A stretch of 56,228 nucleotides of DNA from a virus: the IMG/VR virus record IMGVR_UViG_3300032579_000889, positions 1-56,228 of that record. One strand, written 5' to 3'. Shown here in pieces: positions 8,524 through 17,279 of the stretch (positions are counted from its first letter, which is position 1; each line of letters opens with the position of its first letter). The notes under the pieces were generated by a model. That model did no database searches, was not told where the DNA came from, and was given only the letters and a program-made list of their open reading frames with translations. A program made the position numbers and the translations under genes.

Positions 8524-10254
8524 ATGGCTGTAACAACCATCTCAAGAATTCAAAATCGCAGAGGTTTATCCGCTGATTTGCCAACCGCATTAGCAGAAGG
8601 AGAATTAGGCTGGTGTTTGGACACTAGAGAACTGTTTATCGGTAACAGTAACGGCTATGGCGGTAATACTGAAATATTAACGCAATATAGTCCAAATACC
8701 ACACTTATTACCACAATATATAATAATTCCTCTGCTCAGCTAGCAACTGCTTCTGTTAGAACTCTCAATGACAAATTAAATGATATTGTTAGCGTAAAAG
8801 ATTTTGGCGCAGTTGGAGATGGGATAACAGATGATGCGCCTGCCATTAACAACGCTATAACCAGCTTGCTAAAAAATTATCCAGGAAACGGTCTTACTGC
8901 GACAGAATTGCACATGCCAGCAGGCACATATCTAATAAACAGCCCGATATTGTTATATCCGTATTTGAATTTAATTGGCGACAGCAAAGGCGGTACTACA
9001 ATATTATGCGGGAATAGTGATTTATATTATATGATCCAGACCTCAGATAATCTAGGTCAAACTGCGGCAAATATTGGGTTGAATAGCGCAATTTTGCCAA
9101 CTAGAATACGAGTAACAGATATTACCGTTAATACCAATGGTACAAGAACTAATGCCGCACAGTTAGTGCGTTATAATCATATTAGATTTGAACGGGTTTC
9201 ATTTATCGGTGGTTGGTCTAATGGAAATGGCTTACTTACAGATTCTGCTGTTACACTGGAAAGCATAGGCAATGCTGTGTCAACATATGATGCACAATTT
9301 ATTGATTGCCAGTTTCAAAATTTTACAAACGGTATTCTCATAAATGATCCTGTTTCGTATACAACAGTAGCTAGAAGTATTTTCGAATATTGCTATTATG
9401 GTCTCTCTGTCGGTACATCACCGGCATATAACGGTCCTAGCTGGACAACAGTAACTCAGAGTTATTTTTACAGCTTAGACAATTTCGGTATAATAGTAGA
9501 AAGTACAAATCCTGGTGTAACAAGTTTTGGTAATATGTTCAACAGTAACGGTTATAATCCAGGTGGTTACCACATTTCTTGGGGCACCGGCGCAACATTA
9601 AATGGAAGTATGGGCGATGTATTTGATGCTCTTCCATGTGTAAGCGATAACGGAGTTGCTAATATAATTGTTGATGCGCAGCAAAATAATTTAGGTGGCA
9701 GTGGAGCAACCGGTCCAACTGGAGCACCGTCATTTATTACGGGACCAACTGGTTATACCGGAGCACGCGGCGCGACCGGGCCAACTGGAGCACCGTCATT
9801 CATTACAGGACCAACTGGTCCAGCCGGCGGCCCAACTGGAGTAACTGGACCAACTGGACCTGCCAGTACTGGACTTTCATCTCGATCAACAGTAGCAGTT
9901 ACTACTCCGAGTATTGCTGCAGGAGCAAGTGCAAATGTTACCGCAGTTGGATATGTCGGATATGCTCTTTATAGTATCGAAGTGTCGTATGGGGCATGGG
10001 TTACGGTATATTCGAGTCTAGCTGCAGAATCGGCAGATGCCAGTAGATTAATTAATACTGATCCAACTCCAAATTCAGGGGTAATAGCTGAGTCTATAAC
10101 AACATCGTCTGGTACTACATATTTCAGTCCAGCTGTTATAGGATATAGTAGTGAATCATCGCCAAATAGCAATATACAAATGAAAGTTTATAACAATGGT
10201 GCAACTACCACTGCTATTACCGTAACATTGACATTACTTCAACTAGAAGAATGA
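8524..10254 (+). CDS. Tail fibre/tailspike with pectate-lyase-like and collagen-like regions (576 aa)
   Basis: The N-terminus ([15 protein letters not shown]...[19 protein letters not shown]) is the attachment module found at the start of many phage fibres. Around residues 90-115, [18 protein letters not shown] is the hallmark of a Pectate_lyase_3 beta-helix, which continues to about residue 390. Then comes a collagen-like Gly-x-y region rich in GPTG (residues about 395-450), and a C-terminal beta domain of about 130 residues, probably the receptor-binding tip. Proteins of this layout bind or cut surface sugars. The next gene starts in an ATGA overlap. Whether the beta-helix is enzymatically active cannot be judged. 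Confidence 0.8.
   Translation: MAVTTISRIQNRRGLSADLPTALAEGELGWCLDTRELFIGNSNGYGGNTEILTQYSPNTTLITTIYNNSSAQLATASVRTLNDKLNDIVSVKDFGAVGDGITDDAPAINNAITSLLKNYPGNGLTATELHMPAGTYLINSPILLYPYLNLIGDSKGGTTILCGNSDLYYMIQTSDNLGQTAANIGLNSAILPTRIRVTDITVNTNGTRTNAAQLVRYNHIRFERVSFIGGWSNGNGLLTDSAVTLESIGNAVSTYDAQFIDCQFQNFTNGILINDPVSYTTVARSIFEYCYYGLSVGTSPAYNGPSWTTVTQSYFYSLDNFGIIVESTNPGVTSFGNMFNSNGYNPGGYHISWGTGATLNGSMGDVFDALPCVSDNGVANIIVDAQQNNLGGSGATGPTGAPSFITGPTGYTGARGATGPTGAPSFITGPTGPAGGPTGVTGPTGPASTGLSSRSTVAVTTPSIAAGASANVTAVGYVGYALYSIEVSYGAWVTVYSSLAAESADASRLINTDPTPNSGVIAESITTSSGTTYFSPAVIGYSSESSPNSNIQMKVYNNGATTTAITVTLTLLQLEE
9700..9870 (+). repeat. Collagen-like Gly-x-y coding repeat
   Basis: Repeated GGACCAACTGG-type units code for GPTG triplets. 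One longer unit, coding for [13 protein letters not shown], occurs twice (near 9716 and 9782) with nearly identical bases. Such direct repeats allow length changes by recombination. Confidence 0.7.
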
Positions 10255-10805
10255 TAAAAACTCGAACAAAAGGATCAAAATCTATGCACGTTTCTGACTT
10301 TGCTAGCGGAGTATCTTTAATGAAAGCATGGAAAAAATGCAGATCAAGTTTGACCAAAGATTTATCAGATGTCGAACATTTACAAAATTTGATAGATTTT
10401 TGGAGCAATTGCCCAATTTCTGCAAGAGTACTAGATTGGGATCAACTGGAAACATGGCCAGACGCATGGACCTTGGTCTATAATAATAATTTTGACGAAA
10501 GTGCAATATCATTAGGAATGTTTTATACTTTATTGTTAGCAAACGATAACAGATGGACCGCCGAAAGATTGCAATTAATTTTGACCAAAGATATCAACAG
10601 ACAATTTCAAGGTATTGTTTTAAAAGTCGACAACCGATGGTTATTGAATCTAGAATATAATAGATTGGTACAAAGTTCTATCGAAGACATGGAATACACA
10701 GTGCAACAGAGATATTTTTACAAAGATAATAAGCATCATCTGTTTAAAACTCGCAATATTTCTAATCAAAACAAGATAAAAACGAATAACAATGCCATAT
10801 CATAA
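10251..10805 (+). CDS. Phage protein of unknown function (184 aa), coupled to the tail fibre
   Basis: Begins with ATG inside the stop region of the fibre gene (ATGA overlap), so it is translated with it; an internal ATG at 10284 ([10 protein letters not shown]) could be an alternative start. The protein is soluble with a Trp-rich middle ([20 protein letters not shown]) and a polar basic tail. By its coupling to the fibre gene it may be a fibre assembly partner, but no family is recognised. Confidence 0.55.
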   Translation: MIKTRTKGSKSMHVSDFASGVSLMKAWKKCRSSLTKDLSDVEHLQNLIDFWSNCPISARVLDWDQLETWPDAWTLVYNNNFDESAISLGMFYTLLLANDNRWTAERLQLILTKDINRQFQGIVLKVDNRWLLNLEYNRLVQSSIEDMEYTVQQRYFYKDNKHHLFKTRNISNQNKIKTNNNAIS

Positions 10806-10873
10806 TGATTAAATATGCGGCTGTCGGATACTAATAATTTAGTAAACTAATTATATTTTAAAGAGGAATGCAC

Positions 10874-11842
10874 ATGGCAACCCAAAAACAGGGAGAAATT
10901 TACGTCACTAAACGAGATGGACATAGAGAGCTATTAAACATCGAGAAATGGCAAGCGCAGATTGCCAAAGTATGTAAGAATGTTGCAGACGTAAGCCAGT
11001 CAATGATTGAAATCAAAGCACAACCTCATTTCTACAATGGTATTATGACAAAAGAAATAGATGGCATAACCTTGCGTGCTATAGTTGATCTAATTGATAT
11101 AGATATCAACCCTGATACTGGACACACGAATTATCAGTATGTAGCAGGTAAACAACGCTTATCGATGCTTCGCAAGGATGTTTATGGAACATATGATGTA
11201 CCGCACTTATATCAAATTGTTAAACGAAATGTTGAAGTTGGTCTTTATACAGCTGATCTTTTGAAATGGTATACCGAAGAAGACTGGAACAAAATGAACG
11301 ATATGCTGGATCATGAAAAAGATGAACAGTACAGTTACGCAGCAATTGAGCAGTTGATTGAAAAGTATCTAGTTCGAAATCGTGCAACGAAAAATATTTA
11401 TGAAACACCACAAATACGGTATATGATAGCTGCGGCTACGGTTTTTCATAAAGAGGAACCAAATAATGCTCGTATGCGATACATCAAAGAATACTATCAG
11501 TCTGCTTCAGAGGGCTTGTTTACTCTTGCCACGCCTGTATTAGCAGGACTAGGGACACCAACCAAACAGTTTAGTTCGTGTGTGCTTATACGTAGTGACG
11601 ATGACCTAGACAGTATCTTTGCATCAGGAGAAATGATGGCAAAATATGCTAGCAAACGTGCTGGCATTGGGTTGGAAATTGGCAGATTGCGACCATTGGG
11701 AAGTCCTATCAGAGGCGGTGAAATCATGCACACTGGTATGATTCCATTTTTAAAGAAATGGTTTGGGGATTTGCGTAGTTGCTGTGTTACCCCAGATACC
11801 TGGGTAGAGGTTTTAGATGAAGATAATTCTACAGATAAATGA
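10874..11842 (+). CDS. nrdA: Ribonucleotide reductase alpha, piece 1, with N-terminal split intein
   Basis: Residues 1-303 are the N-terminal part of class Ia NrdA: an ATP-cone (YVTKRDGHRE), the LATPVLAGLGTP and QFSSCVLI region with the first redox cysteine, and SKRAGIGLEIGRLRPLGSPI. The extein ends GDLRSC, exactly where E. coli NrdA continues SQGG. Instead a Cys starts a 19-residue intein N-fragment, CVTPDTWVEVLDEDNSTDK, then TGA. So the gene stops in the middle of the enzyme and must be rejoined by trans-splicing with the piece at 12967. ATG 10874 is chosen over 10868 because AGAGG lies 7 bases before it. Confidence 0.92.
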   Translation: MATQKQGEIYVTKRDGHRELLNIEKWQAQIAKVCKNVADVSQSMIEIKAQPHFYNGIMTKEIDGITLRAIVDLIDIDINPDTGHTNYQYVAGKQRLSMLRKDVYGTYDVPHLYQIVKRNVEVGLYTADLLKWYTEEDWNKMNDMLDHEKDEQYSYAAIEQLIEKYLVRNRATKNIYETPQIRYMIAAATVFHKEEPNNARMRYIKEYYQSASEGLFTLATPVLAGLGTPTKQFSSCVLIRSDDDLDSIFASGEMMAKYASKRAGIGLEIGRLRPLGSPIRGGEIMHTGMIPFLKKWFGDLRSCCVTPDTWVEVLDEDNSTDK

Positions 11843-11847
11843 CAGTT

Positions 11848-11886
11848 TTTCGTATACCAGCATAAATAATATGGAGGTATACGAAA
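11848..11886 (+). promoter_or_regulatory. Hairpin with late-promoter box in its loop, covering the endonuclease RBS
   Basis: TTTCGTATACC (11848-11858) pairs perfectly with GGTATACGAAA (11876-11886). The loop holds CATAAATA (11861-11868). The Shine-Dalgarno GGAGGT (11873-11878) and the A of the start codon lie in or at the 3' arm. Read-through transcripts from nrdA would hide the RBS; transcripts starting at the late box would lack the 5' arm and be translatable. The same logic controls T4 I-TevI. Confidence 0.75.
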
Positions 11887-12980
11887 TGCTAAATTATCTA
11901 CAAGAATCATATAATGGATCACAAACTAATATGCTAATAAACTCTGCTTATTATTGCTATACACTTAAAGACACGGAAACAGGAAAGTTTTACTCTGGTT
12001 CTCGTGGAGTTGAAGGTAGTGGTATGCACGACTTGTTAATAAAGTATTTTACTAGTTCAACAGTGATTGATTTTAAGGAAAAACTAAAAAAATTCCCAGA
12101 TTTGTTTGAATATAGAGTTGAATACTTTAAAACCAGAAGCGATGCATTTGCAGCAGAAAAAATATTCCATCAAAAGCATCAAGTTGGTAAGAATCCTGAG
12201 TTTTTAAATTCTCTTACCGCAGGAGGATCAAACTGTGGGGCAGGATCTGTGTTATGTAAAGACAACTATGGCAATACTTATCGAGTAACGGTAGAAGAAT
12301 TCGCCACAGGAAAACATCAGCACGTATCGAAAGGTATGATGAATATACGCACAGAAACAGGTATTAAAAAAATATATACCACAGACTTCGATCCTAATAC
12401 TCAATTAACTGAATTTAAAGATCACGTTCTGGCATTAGACACGACTACTGGAAAAACTTTCAGAATCCCAAAGACTACTTTTGAGTCTAACCCTAATTTT
12501 GTCGGCATTACTAAAGGGAAAGTATCGGCATACGATACTGTTAATAAATGTAAAATACTAGTGTCACAGAATGAATTCAACAACTCAAATGGCAGATACG
12601 TTGGTAATACATTTGGGGTAGTTCCGGTTATAGACAGAGACACCGGTGAGAAGAAACTAGTAGAAAAAGAAAAATATGATAAAAATGTATATAAACATCA
12701 TAATACTGGAAATGTTGTGGTATATTCCATTTCTGAAAGAAAAGTTGTTGCAATAAGCAAGGAAGAATATGAGACAAATTCTACTAACTACGCCAATTTA
12801 GCTACTAAGGTTTTCTATAAAGTAGATGGTAAGTTTTTTAAATCAAAAGATCTAATGAATGAATACTACAAAACAACTAGAGGTAAAACAGTATTAAAAG
12901 TCAGTCAATTTGAGATGTCCGATAGATTTACTGATATCAAAACTTTAACTAGAGAAGAACACGAAAATGGTAAAAACTAA
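11886..12980 (+). CDS. GIY-YIG homing endonuclease with repeated DNA-binding units (364 aa)
   Basis: The start ATG 11886 is set by GGAGGT seven bases upstream. Near the N-terminus, YCYTLKDTETGKFYSGSRG fits the GIY-(10/11)-YIG pattern with its Arg, followed by AAEKIFHQ (catalytic Glu) and a conserved Asn in PEFLN. After about residue 125 come four or five copies of a 35-40 residue unit with Gly-Lys and NEF/EEY/EKY elements, probably a modular DNA-binding tail. The gene sits between the two halves of intein 1 and its end overlaps the IntC start by 14 bases. Probably cuts intein-less nrdA alleles to spread itself (inference from family). Confidence 0.82.
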   Translation: MLNYLQESYNGSQTNMLINSAYYCYTLKDTETGKFYSGSRGVEGSGMHDLLIKYFTSSTVIDFKEKLKKFPDLFEYRVEYFKTRSDAFAAEKIFHQKHQVGKNPEFLNSLTAGGSNCGAGSVLCKDNYGNTYRVTVEEFATGKHQHVSKGMMNIRTETGIKKIYTTDFDPNTQLTEFKDHVLALDTTTGKTFRIPKTTFESNPNFVGITKGKVSAYDTVNKCKILVSQNEFNNSNGRYVGNTFGVVPVIDRDTGEKKLVEKEKYDKNVYKHHNTGNVVVYSISERKVVAISKEEYETNSTNYANLATKVFYKVDGKFFKSKDLMNEYYKTTRGKTVLKVSQFEMSDRFTDIKTLTREEHENGKN

Positions 12981-13581
12981 AAAGATTCAAATTAAAGATC
13001 TAACCGCAGGTATGAAAATTAAAACTAAAAATGAGCACGGCGAAATAGTGTTTAAAACAGTAACCAATAAATGGGATACTACTGTAAATCAACACGACCA
13101 AGTTCGATTAGAGTTTGAAAATGGTGTGACATTGAATTGCTCGGTGAATCACCCTATTATGGTACTACATGAGTCAGGATCGTTCTTGCAAAAAAAGCCA
13201 AAGGATCTTACAAATGAAGATCGCGTTCTTACTGAAAATGGATTTACTCGCTTGCTAATTGCCGATTTTGAACAACAAAATGATCCAGGCTATATTGATA
13301 TTACAGTAGACGACACCCATACATTTTTTGCTTCTAATAGCAGTGATGGTCCTATGGTCTTGACTCACAACAGTCAAGGTGGAATCAGGAACGCATGTGT
13401 ACACATAGACTCATATGTAGACAAATTAACTGGATTTGAATTTAACGGCAAAAATTATTATCAAGGTGACATAATTAAAAAAGATGACAAAGTGATAAAT
13501 ATAACTGATGTGCTAACTATTTTAGCCTATATGGGAAGTGATGATGAAAGAGATGCATATTTGCAAAATTTGCTCGGCTAA
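12967..13581 (+). CDS. nrdA: nrdA piece 2: IntC1 + eight-residue extein + IntN2
   Basis: This reading frame contains almost no ribonucleotide reductase. Residues 1-135 are the C-part of intein 1 ending VLTHN. The extein is just SQGGIRNA (13372-13395), matching E. coli NrdA SQGGVRGG. Then a second Cys begins IntN of intein 2 (CVHIDSYVD..., 61 residues) up to TAA. The product must therefore splice at both ends, donating eight residues to the mature enzyme. Its start overlaps the endonuclease end; its stop overlaps the next endonuclease start. Confidence 0.9.
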   Translation: MVKTKKIQIKDLTAGMKIKTKNEHGEIVFKTVTNKWDTTVNQHDQVRLEFENGVTLNCSVNHPIMVLHESGSFLQKKPKDLTNEDRVLTENGFTRLLIADFEQQNDPGYIDITVDDTHTFFASNSSDGPMVLTHNSQGGIRNACVHIDSYVDKLTGFEFNGKNYYQGDIIKKDDKVINITDVLTILAYMGSDDERDAYLQNLLG

Positions 13582-14846
13582 CGTGAGCCAGTTACAACGA
13601 CATCTGACTATGAGACATAACAGAATGAATTTAAATGAGTATCTCAAAGAATTCAAGTGTGGCGAAGAGTTTAACAAAATCGACAAAAACCTTCGAAAAG
13701 ATAGGGCAAAAAATAGCCCGTGGTCAATTGAATATTATATATCTCGGGGTAAAACTGAAGAAGAAGCAGTTCTTTTAATTAATGAAAAACGAAAAACACG
13801 AAAAAAACAAAAAACAACCCCGTCAAATTCAAATCACTGGGTATCTAAAGGGTATTCGTTAGAAGATGCTGAAATACGAGCACAACAATATAGGTCTGAT
13901 ATAGGTCGTCTCCCTTCATTGGAATCATATATAACGAGGTTTGGAGAAACAATCGGCAAAGACAAATGGAATGGATACCAATCTAAAATTAAAAATCGTC
14001 AAGAAACTTTTTTATCTCGGGCATCTACTGTTAAACACGAGGCAAAATTAATTCGTTGGTTTAAAAATAGTCGGACAGAACACGGGCCTGTTTTGAAGAA
14101 ATTTAGTTATGATAATTACGACAGTTATTGTGATGCAGTAAGAACAGCTACCAAAATATCAATTGCTGTATATGGAAATATCATCGATCCGGAAAAAAAC
14201 AAATTAGGTATAATTTATGGTAAGAATGGATACGCTGTTGATCACAAATTTTCCAAATATGGCGGATTTGTCAACAAGATACATCCATTAATTATAGGAA
14301 GTTATCAAAATTTACAACTAATACCAAAAAAAGAAAATTGCAGAAAAGGTCAATATTGTATTGTTGCAATCGAAGAGGTTCTTGGTTATAAAACAATATT
14401 AGAGGACAAAGAAATATCATCCGACTTGAAGGACAGAATAAATGAAATTTTTATCGAACAGAGTTAAAATTGATGAAGTAAAATTGGGAGATTTGGTACT
14501 ATCTTGTGATATTGAAACACAAACGGATGTATATCGTAAAGTATTAAATGTCATGAGACCGATAGTTCCACATGAACACCAAGTAAAAATTACATCAACA
14601 TCGGATGCTAAATTAATCACGAGCGACACACATCCTACTGCAATCAATGAATTTGGAAAAATCAAATATGTAAAGGGTGGTGATATTACTACAGCAGATT
14701 ATGTAGTGTCTGTTATCAACAAAAAAGATAAAGTTAAAGAAGTAACTTCTCCTAACGTATCAACTCAATATGCCGATTTTAGCATTGATGAACATGAAAA
14801 TTATTATGCAGGGATAGAACCAGATAAATTATTATTGGCCCACAAT
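13396..14846 (+). mobile_element. Split intein 2 in nrdA (IntN 13396-13578, IntC 14442-14846) with endonuclease gene between
   Basis: IntN is 61 residues starting CVHIDSYVD; IntC is 135 residues with VKLGDLVLS, block B SDTHPTAI, block F (YADFSIDEHENYYAG) and terminal LLLAHN before Ser+1. It is inserted 8 codons after intein 1, between IRNA and SATIFYP. The IntC again begins before the GD-V-L strand, so the split point is the same atypical one as in intein 1, although IntN2 carries about 40 extra residues. Confidence 0.87.
13541..14467 (+). CDS. HNH-type homing endonuclease with N-terminal zinc finger (308 aa)
   Basis: The frame opens GTG-ATG-ATG (13538-13546); ATG 13541 is taken. Near the N-terminus CKIC...HLTMRH forms a C2H2-like finger of the type found on free-standing phage endonucleases. 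The catalytic region is near the C-terminus: YAVDHKFSKYGGF ... GSYQNLQLIPKKEN, fitting an HNH/His-Me pattern (DH..S...G...NL...N). Between them are helical segments with WxxxRG and YxxRFGxxxGxxKW repeats typical of phage HNH proteins. The gene interrupts intein 2 and overlaps both neighbours by short stretches. Confidence 0.75.
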   Translation: MMKEMHICKICSANVSQLQRHLTMRHNRMNLNEYLKEFKCGEEFNKIDKNLRKDRAKNSPWSIEYYISRGKTEEEAVLLINEKRKTRKKQKTTPSNSNHWVSKGYSLEDAEIRAQQYRSDIGRLPSLESYITRFGETIGKDKWNGYQSKIKNRQETFLSRASTVKHEAKLIRWFKNSRTEHGPVLKKFSYDNYDSYCDAVRTATKISIAVYGNIIDPEKNKLGIIYGKNGYAVDHKFSKYGGFVNKIHPLIIGSYQNLQLIPKKENCRKGQYCIVAIEEVLGYKTILEDKEISSDLKDRINEIFIEQS

Positions 14847-15404
14847 AGTGCGACAATTTTTTATCCAATTTGGCATCATCAATTTGACGACCTAATAGTT
14901 CTCAAAAATAATCAAGGAACTGAAGAAACTCGAGTCCGACACATGGATTATGGGGTAGTGCTTAATGCATTCTTTTGGCGTAGATTTAAGAACCAAGAAA
15001 ATATTACCTTCTTTGATCCAAACGAAGTCCCAGATTTGTATGAAGCATTTTACAAAAACACTGCATTATTTGAAGAATTATATGTGAAGTATGAAAAACG
15101 CACAGATTTGCGTACAAAAACCATGAGTGCAGAAGAAGTATTCAAAGGTGGAATTCTCAAAGAACGTACAGATACAGGAAGAATTTATCTAGTATACATT
15201 GATAATGTGCAGGAACAAGGTCCTTTTGATCCAGAATATCATACGATTTATCAAAGCAATCTTTGTTGCGAAATTCTACTTCCCACAAAACCATTCAAAC
15301 GTTTAGATGATAAAAGAAAAATTGTTCGTGTTAAAAAAACAGATGTTGAAGAATTTAAGAAAAATAAATCAAACAATATTATTAAAATGAGAAAACTTAA
15401 ATAA
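14442..15404 (+). CDS. nrdA: nrdA piece 3: IntC2 + catalytic core extein
   Basis: Residues 1-135 are IntC of intein 2. The extein (from 14847) runs SATIFYPIWHHQFDDL ... RVRHMDYGVVLNAF ... SNLCCEILLPTKPFKRLDD and carries the catalytic N-x-C-x-E (thiyl radical Cys; E. coli Asn437, Cys439, Glu441). It ends with a strongly basic 30-residue tail (13 Lys/Arg, 3 Asp/Glu) that has no counterpart in E. coli NrdA, then TAA. The rest of NrdA is in the gene at 16221, with no intein signature at this third break. Confidence 0.9.
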   Translation: MKFLSNRVKIDEVKLGDLVLSCDIETQTDVYRKVLNVMRPIVPHEHQVKITSTSDAKLITSDTHPTAINEFGKIKYVKGGDITTADYVVSVINKKDKVKEVTSPNVSTQYADFSIDEHENYYAGIEPDKLLLAHNSATIFYPIWHHQFDDLIVLKNNQGTEETRVRHMDYGVVLNAFFWRRFKNQENITFFDPNEVPDLYEAFYKNTALFEELYVKYEKRTDLRTKTMSAEEVFKGGILKERTDTGRIYLVYIDNVQEQGPFDPEYHTIYQSNLCCEILLPTKPFKRLDDKRKIVRVKKTDVEEFKKNKSNNIIKMRKLK

Positions 15405-15420
15405 TTAATTCATTCATTCT

Positions 15421-15454
15421 AGTGTACATAAATAGTTCATAAATTATGTACACT
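15421..15454 (+). promoter_or_regulatory. Hairpin with late-promoter box upstream of the third endonuclease gene
   Basis: AGTGTACATAA (15421-15431) pairs perfectly with TTATGTACACT (15444-15454). CATAAATA (15427-15434) spans the 5' arm and loop. The 3' arm ends directly against the likely RBS region (GGA at 15455) of the gene starting at 15466. Same design as at 11848-11886. Confidence 0.65.
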
Positions 15455-15465
15455 GGAATGTATCA

Positions 15466-16200
15466 ATGGATGAATTCAAACCAACCTGGTTAATAATTAA
15501 ACGTCATAATATAACCGGTTTAAAATATTTTTGTAAAACTATCAATAAAGATCCAATAAAATATAAAGGTTCAGGGACAGTATGGATGCGACATTTAAAA
15601 ATACATGGTCATGATGTAACTACAATATGGTGTCAATTATTCACTAATAAAAAAGAAATTGAAAATTATGCAATTAAATTTTCTATAGAAAATGACATTG
15701 TTGGGGCTAGAGATCAAAATGGCAATAAAATTTGGGCCAATTTAATTATTGAAAATGGTCTTGATGGTGGAGGAAATGCAGGCATACGAATGTCATCCCG
15801 ACAAAAAGAAAAAATATGCGATATATGGTCTATCATTACCCCTACTGGTGAAGAAATAGTTATCTCCAATATGCTTGAATTTTGTCGAAATAATAAATTG
15901 AATGCCAGTGCAATGAGTGCAGTTGCGAGAGGGAACAGAGGTCATTATAAAGGCTACAAATGCAAAAAAATCACTAATAACAGAGATGTGATTTATGAAC
16001 CAAAAGATTATGTTTATAAGACAAAAGAAGAAAAAAGTAAGATAACAAGTGATGCAGTTAAAATTGCAAGAAGGAAAATTGCAAAGCCAAAAATAAAATA
16101 TAATGGCACTGTATATAATTCTCTCAGAGAAGCAATTGCTGCCACTGGTATGAGTAGATATTTGTTAGTAAAGAATGGTAAACTATTGAGAAACAATTAG
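15466..16200 (+). CDS. GIY-YIG-like homing endonuclease with NUMOD/IENR1-type tail (244 aa)
   Basis: The N-terminus fits the phage family LIIKRHNITGLKYFCKT ... KYKGSGTVWMRHLKIHG, a divergent GIY-YIG-type nuclease. Residues about 120-165 (WSIITPTGEEIVISNMLEFC ... ARGNRGHYKGYKC) look like a NUMOD unit, and the end (IKYNGTVYNSLREAIAATG) like an IENR1/NUMOD1 helix-turn-helix. It splits nrdA between the Cys439 and Cys462 equivalents, as MobE splits nrdA in Aeromonas phage Aeh1. A hairpin/late-box element lies just upstream. Family-level function (DNA cleavage and homing) is inferred. Confidence 0.75.
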   Translation: MDEFKPTWLIIKRHNITGLKYFCKTINKDPIKYKGSGTVWMRHLKIHGHDVTTIWCQLFTNKKEIENYAIKFSIENDIVGARDQNGNKIWANLIIENGLDGGGNAGIRMSSRQKEKICDIWSIITPTGEEIVISNMLEFCRNNKLNASAMSAVARGNRGHYKGYKCKKITNNRDVIYEPKDYVYKTKEEKSKITSDAVKIARRKIAKPKIKYNGTVYNSLREAIAATGMSRYLLVKNGKLLRNN

Positions 16201-16220
16201 AATGAGGGTTGACGGTTAAA

Positions 16221-17240
16221 ATGAATAATTTGTATGAAGAAATAAATGAACTACCAGATGATGTCGATGATGATGAATATGAATATTATGAAATTGATGA
16301 AGTAGAAGGTCGTGTGAGTCTCTGCACATTGGGCAGCGTGAATTGGGGCGCATTTAGAAACCCAGAAGACATGCGACGTGCTTGCAGAATTCTACAACGT
16401 AGCTTATGCAATATACTTGATTATCAAGATTTCCTAAGCATACAAAGCAAGCTTAGTAATGATGAGATTCAACCACTTGGAATTGGTGTCACAAACCTTG
16501 CATATTGGCATGCAAAACGCAACTTGAAATATGGTGAAAAAGATTCACTACAAGAAGTAAAAACTTGGATGGAACATCAAGCCTACTATCTCACAGAAGC
16601 TACAGTTGAATTGGCCAAAGAACGTGGTCCTTGTTTACAAAGTAACCAGACACGCTACGGTCAAGGTATCTTCCCTTGGGAATTGCGTGCAACAGGAGTT
16701 AATGAACTTGCTGATTTTACACCTGAATTAGACTGGGAATCACTGCGTTCAAAAATGAAACAATTTGGTGTTCGTAACGCAACACTTATGGCAATAGCTC
16801 CTGTAGAAAGTTCAAGTGTTGTTATCAACAGCACAAATGGTATTGAAATGCCCATGAGTTTAATCAGTGTTAAGGAATCAAAAGCAGGCAGTTTTATTCA
16901 AGTTGTTCCAGAATATCACAAATTAAAGAACAAATATCAATTGCTGTGGGATCAAAAAAACTGTGATGGCTACTTAAAAACTGCTGCCGTATTGGCTGCA
17001 TATATTGATCAATCTATCAGCACAAACACATTTTATTCACCAAGGCATTTTCCAGATCGTAAAATACCAACCACCTTAATTGCCAAGAATCTTATGTTAG
17101 CTCACAAATGGGGTCTCAAAACTCTATATTACTCTCTTCTTGAAAAACAAGGTAGTAAAATGGATGCAGAAAATACTCCAGCTATGATTGAATCTATCAA
17201 TTACGATGACGAAGAGCATTGCGAATCTTGCGTTTTATAA
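16221..17240 (+). CDS. nrdA: nrdA piece 4: C-terminal part of ribonucleotide reductase alpha
   Basis: Contains RVSLCTLGSVNWGAF (second active-site Cys, Cys462 equivalent), DYQDF, LGIGVTNLAYW, NGIEMP, YLKTAAVLAAYIDQSISTN, KTLYY (the Tyr pair of the radical path) and a C-terminal CESCVL cysteine pair. The first 30 residues have no NrdA homology and are extremely acidic (14 Asp/Glu, no Lys/Arg), opposite in charge to the tail of piece 3. A TTG at 16209 could extend the start by four codons; ATG 16221 is taken. Together pieces 1-4 cover the whole enzyme. Confidence 0.9.
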   Translation: MNNLYEEINELPDDVDDDEYEYYEIDEVEGRVSLCTLGSVNWGAFRNPEDMRRACRILQRSLCNILDYQDFLSIQSKLSNDEIQPLGIGVTNLAYWHAKRNLKYGEKDSLQEVKTWMEHQAYYLTEATVELAKERGPCLQSNQTRYGQGIFPWELRATGVNELADFTPELDWESLRSKMKQFGVRNATLMAIAPVESSSVVINSTNGIEMPMSLISVKESKAGSFIQVVPEYHKLKNKYQLLWDQKNCDGYLKTAAVLAAYIDQSISTNTFYSPRHFPDRKIPTTLIAKNLMLAHKWGLKTLYYSLLEKQGSKMDAENTPAMIESINYDDEEHCESCVL

Positions 17241-17279
17241 TAATAATAACAAAATAACAGTTAAGAAAGAGATACAATC

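Larger units (their letters stand above)
11783..13371 (+). mobile_element. Split intein 1 in nrdA (IntN 11783-11839, IntC 12967-13371) with endonuclease gene between
   Basis: IntN is only 19 residues (CVTPDTWVEV...); IntC is 135 residues with block-B-like NHPIMV, block F (YIDITVDDTHTFFA) and the terminal VLTHN followed by Ser+1. The break lies right after the first intein strand, an atypical site compared with the usual split near the endonuclease position. The halves are separated by a GIY-YIG endonuclease gene, the 'fractured gene' arrangement reported from marine metagenomes. Confidence 0.88.
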
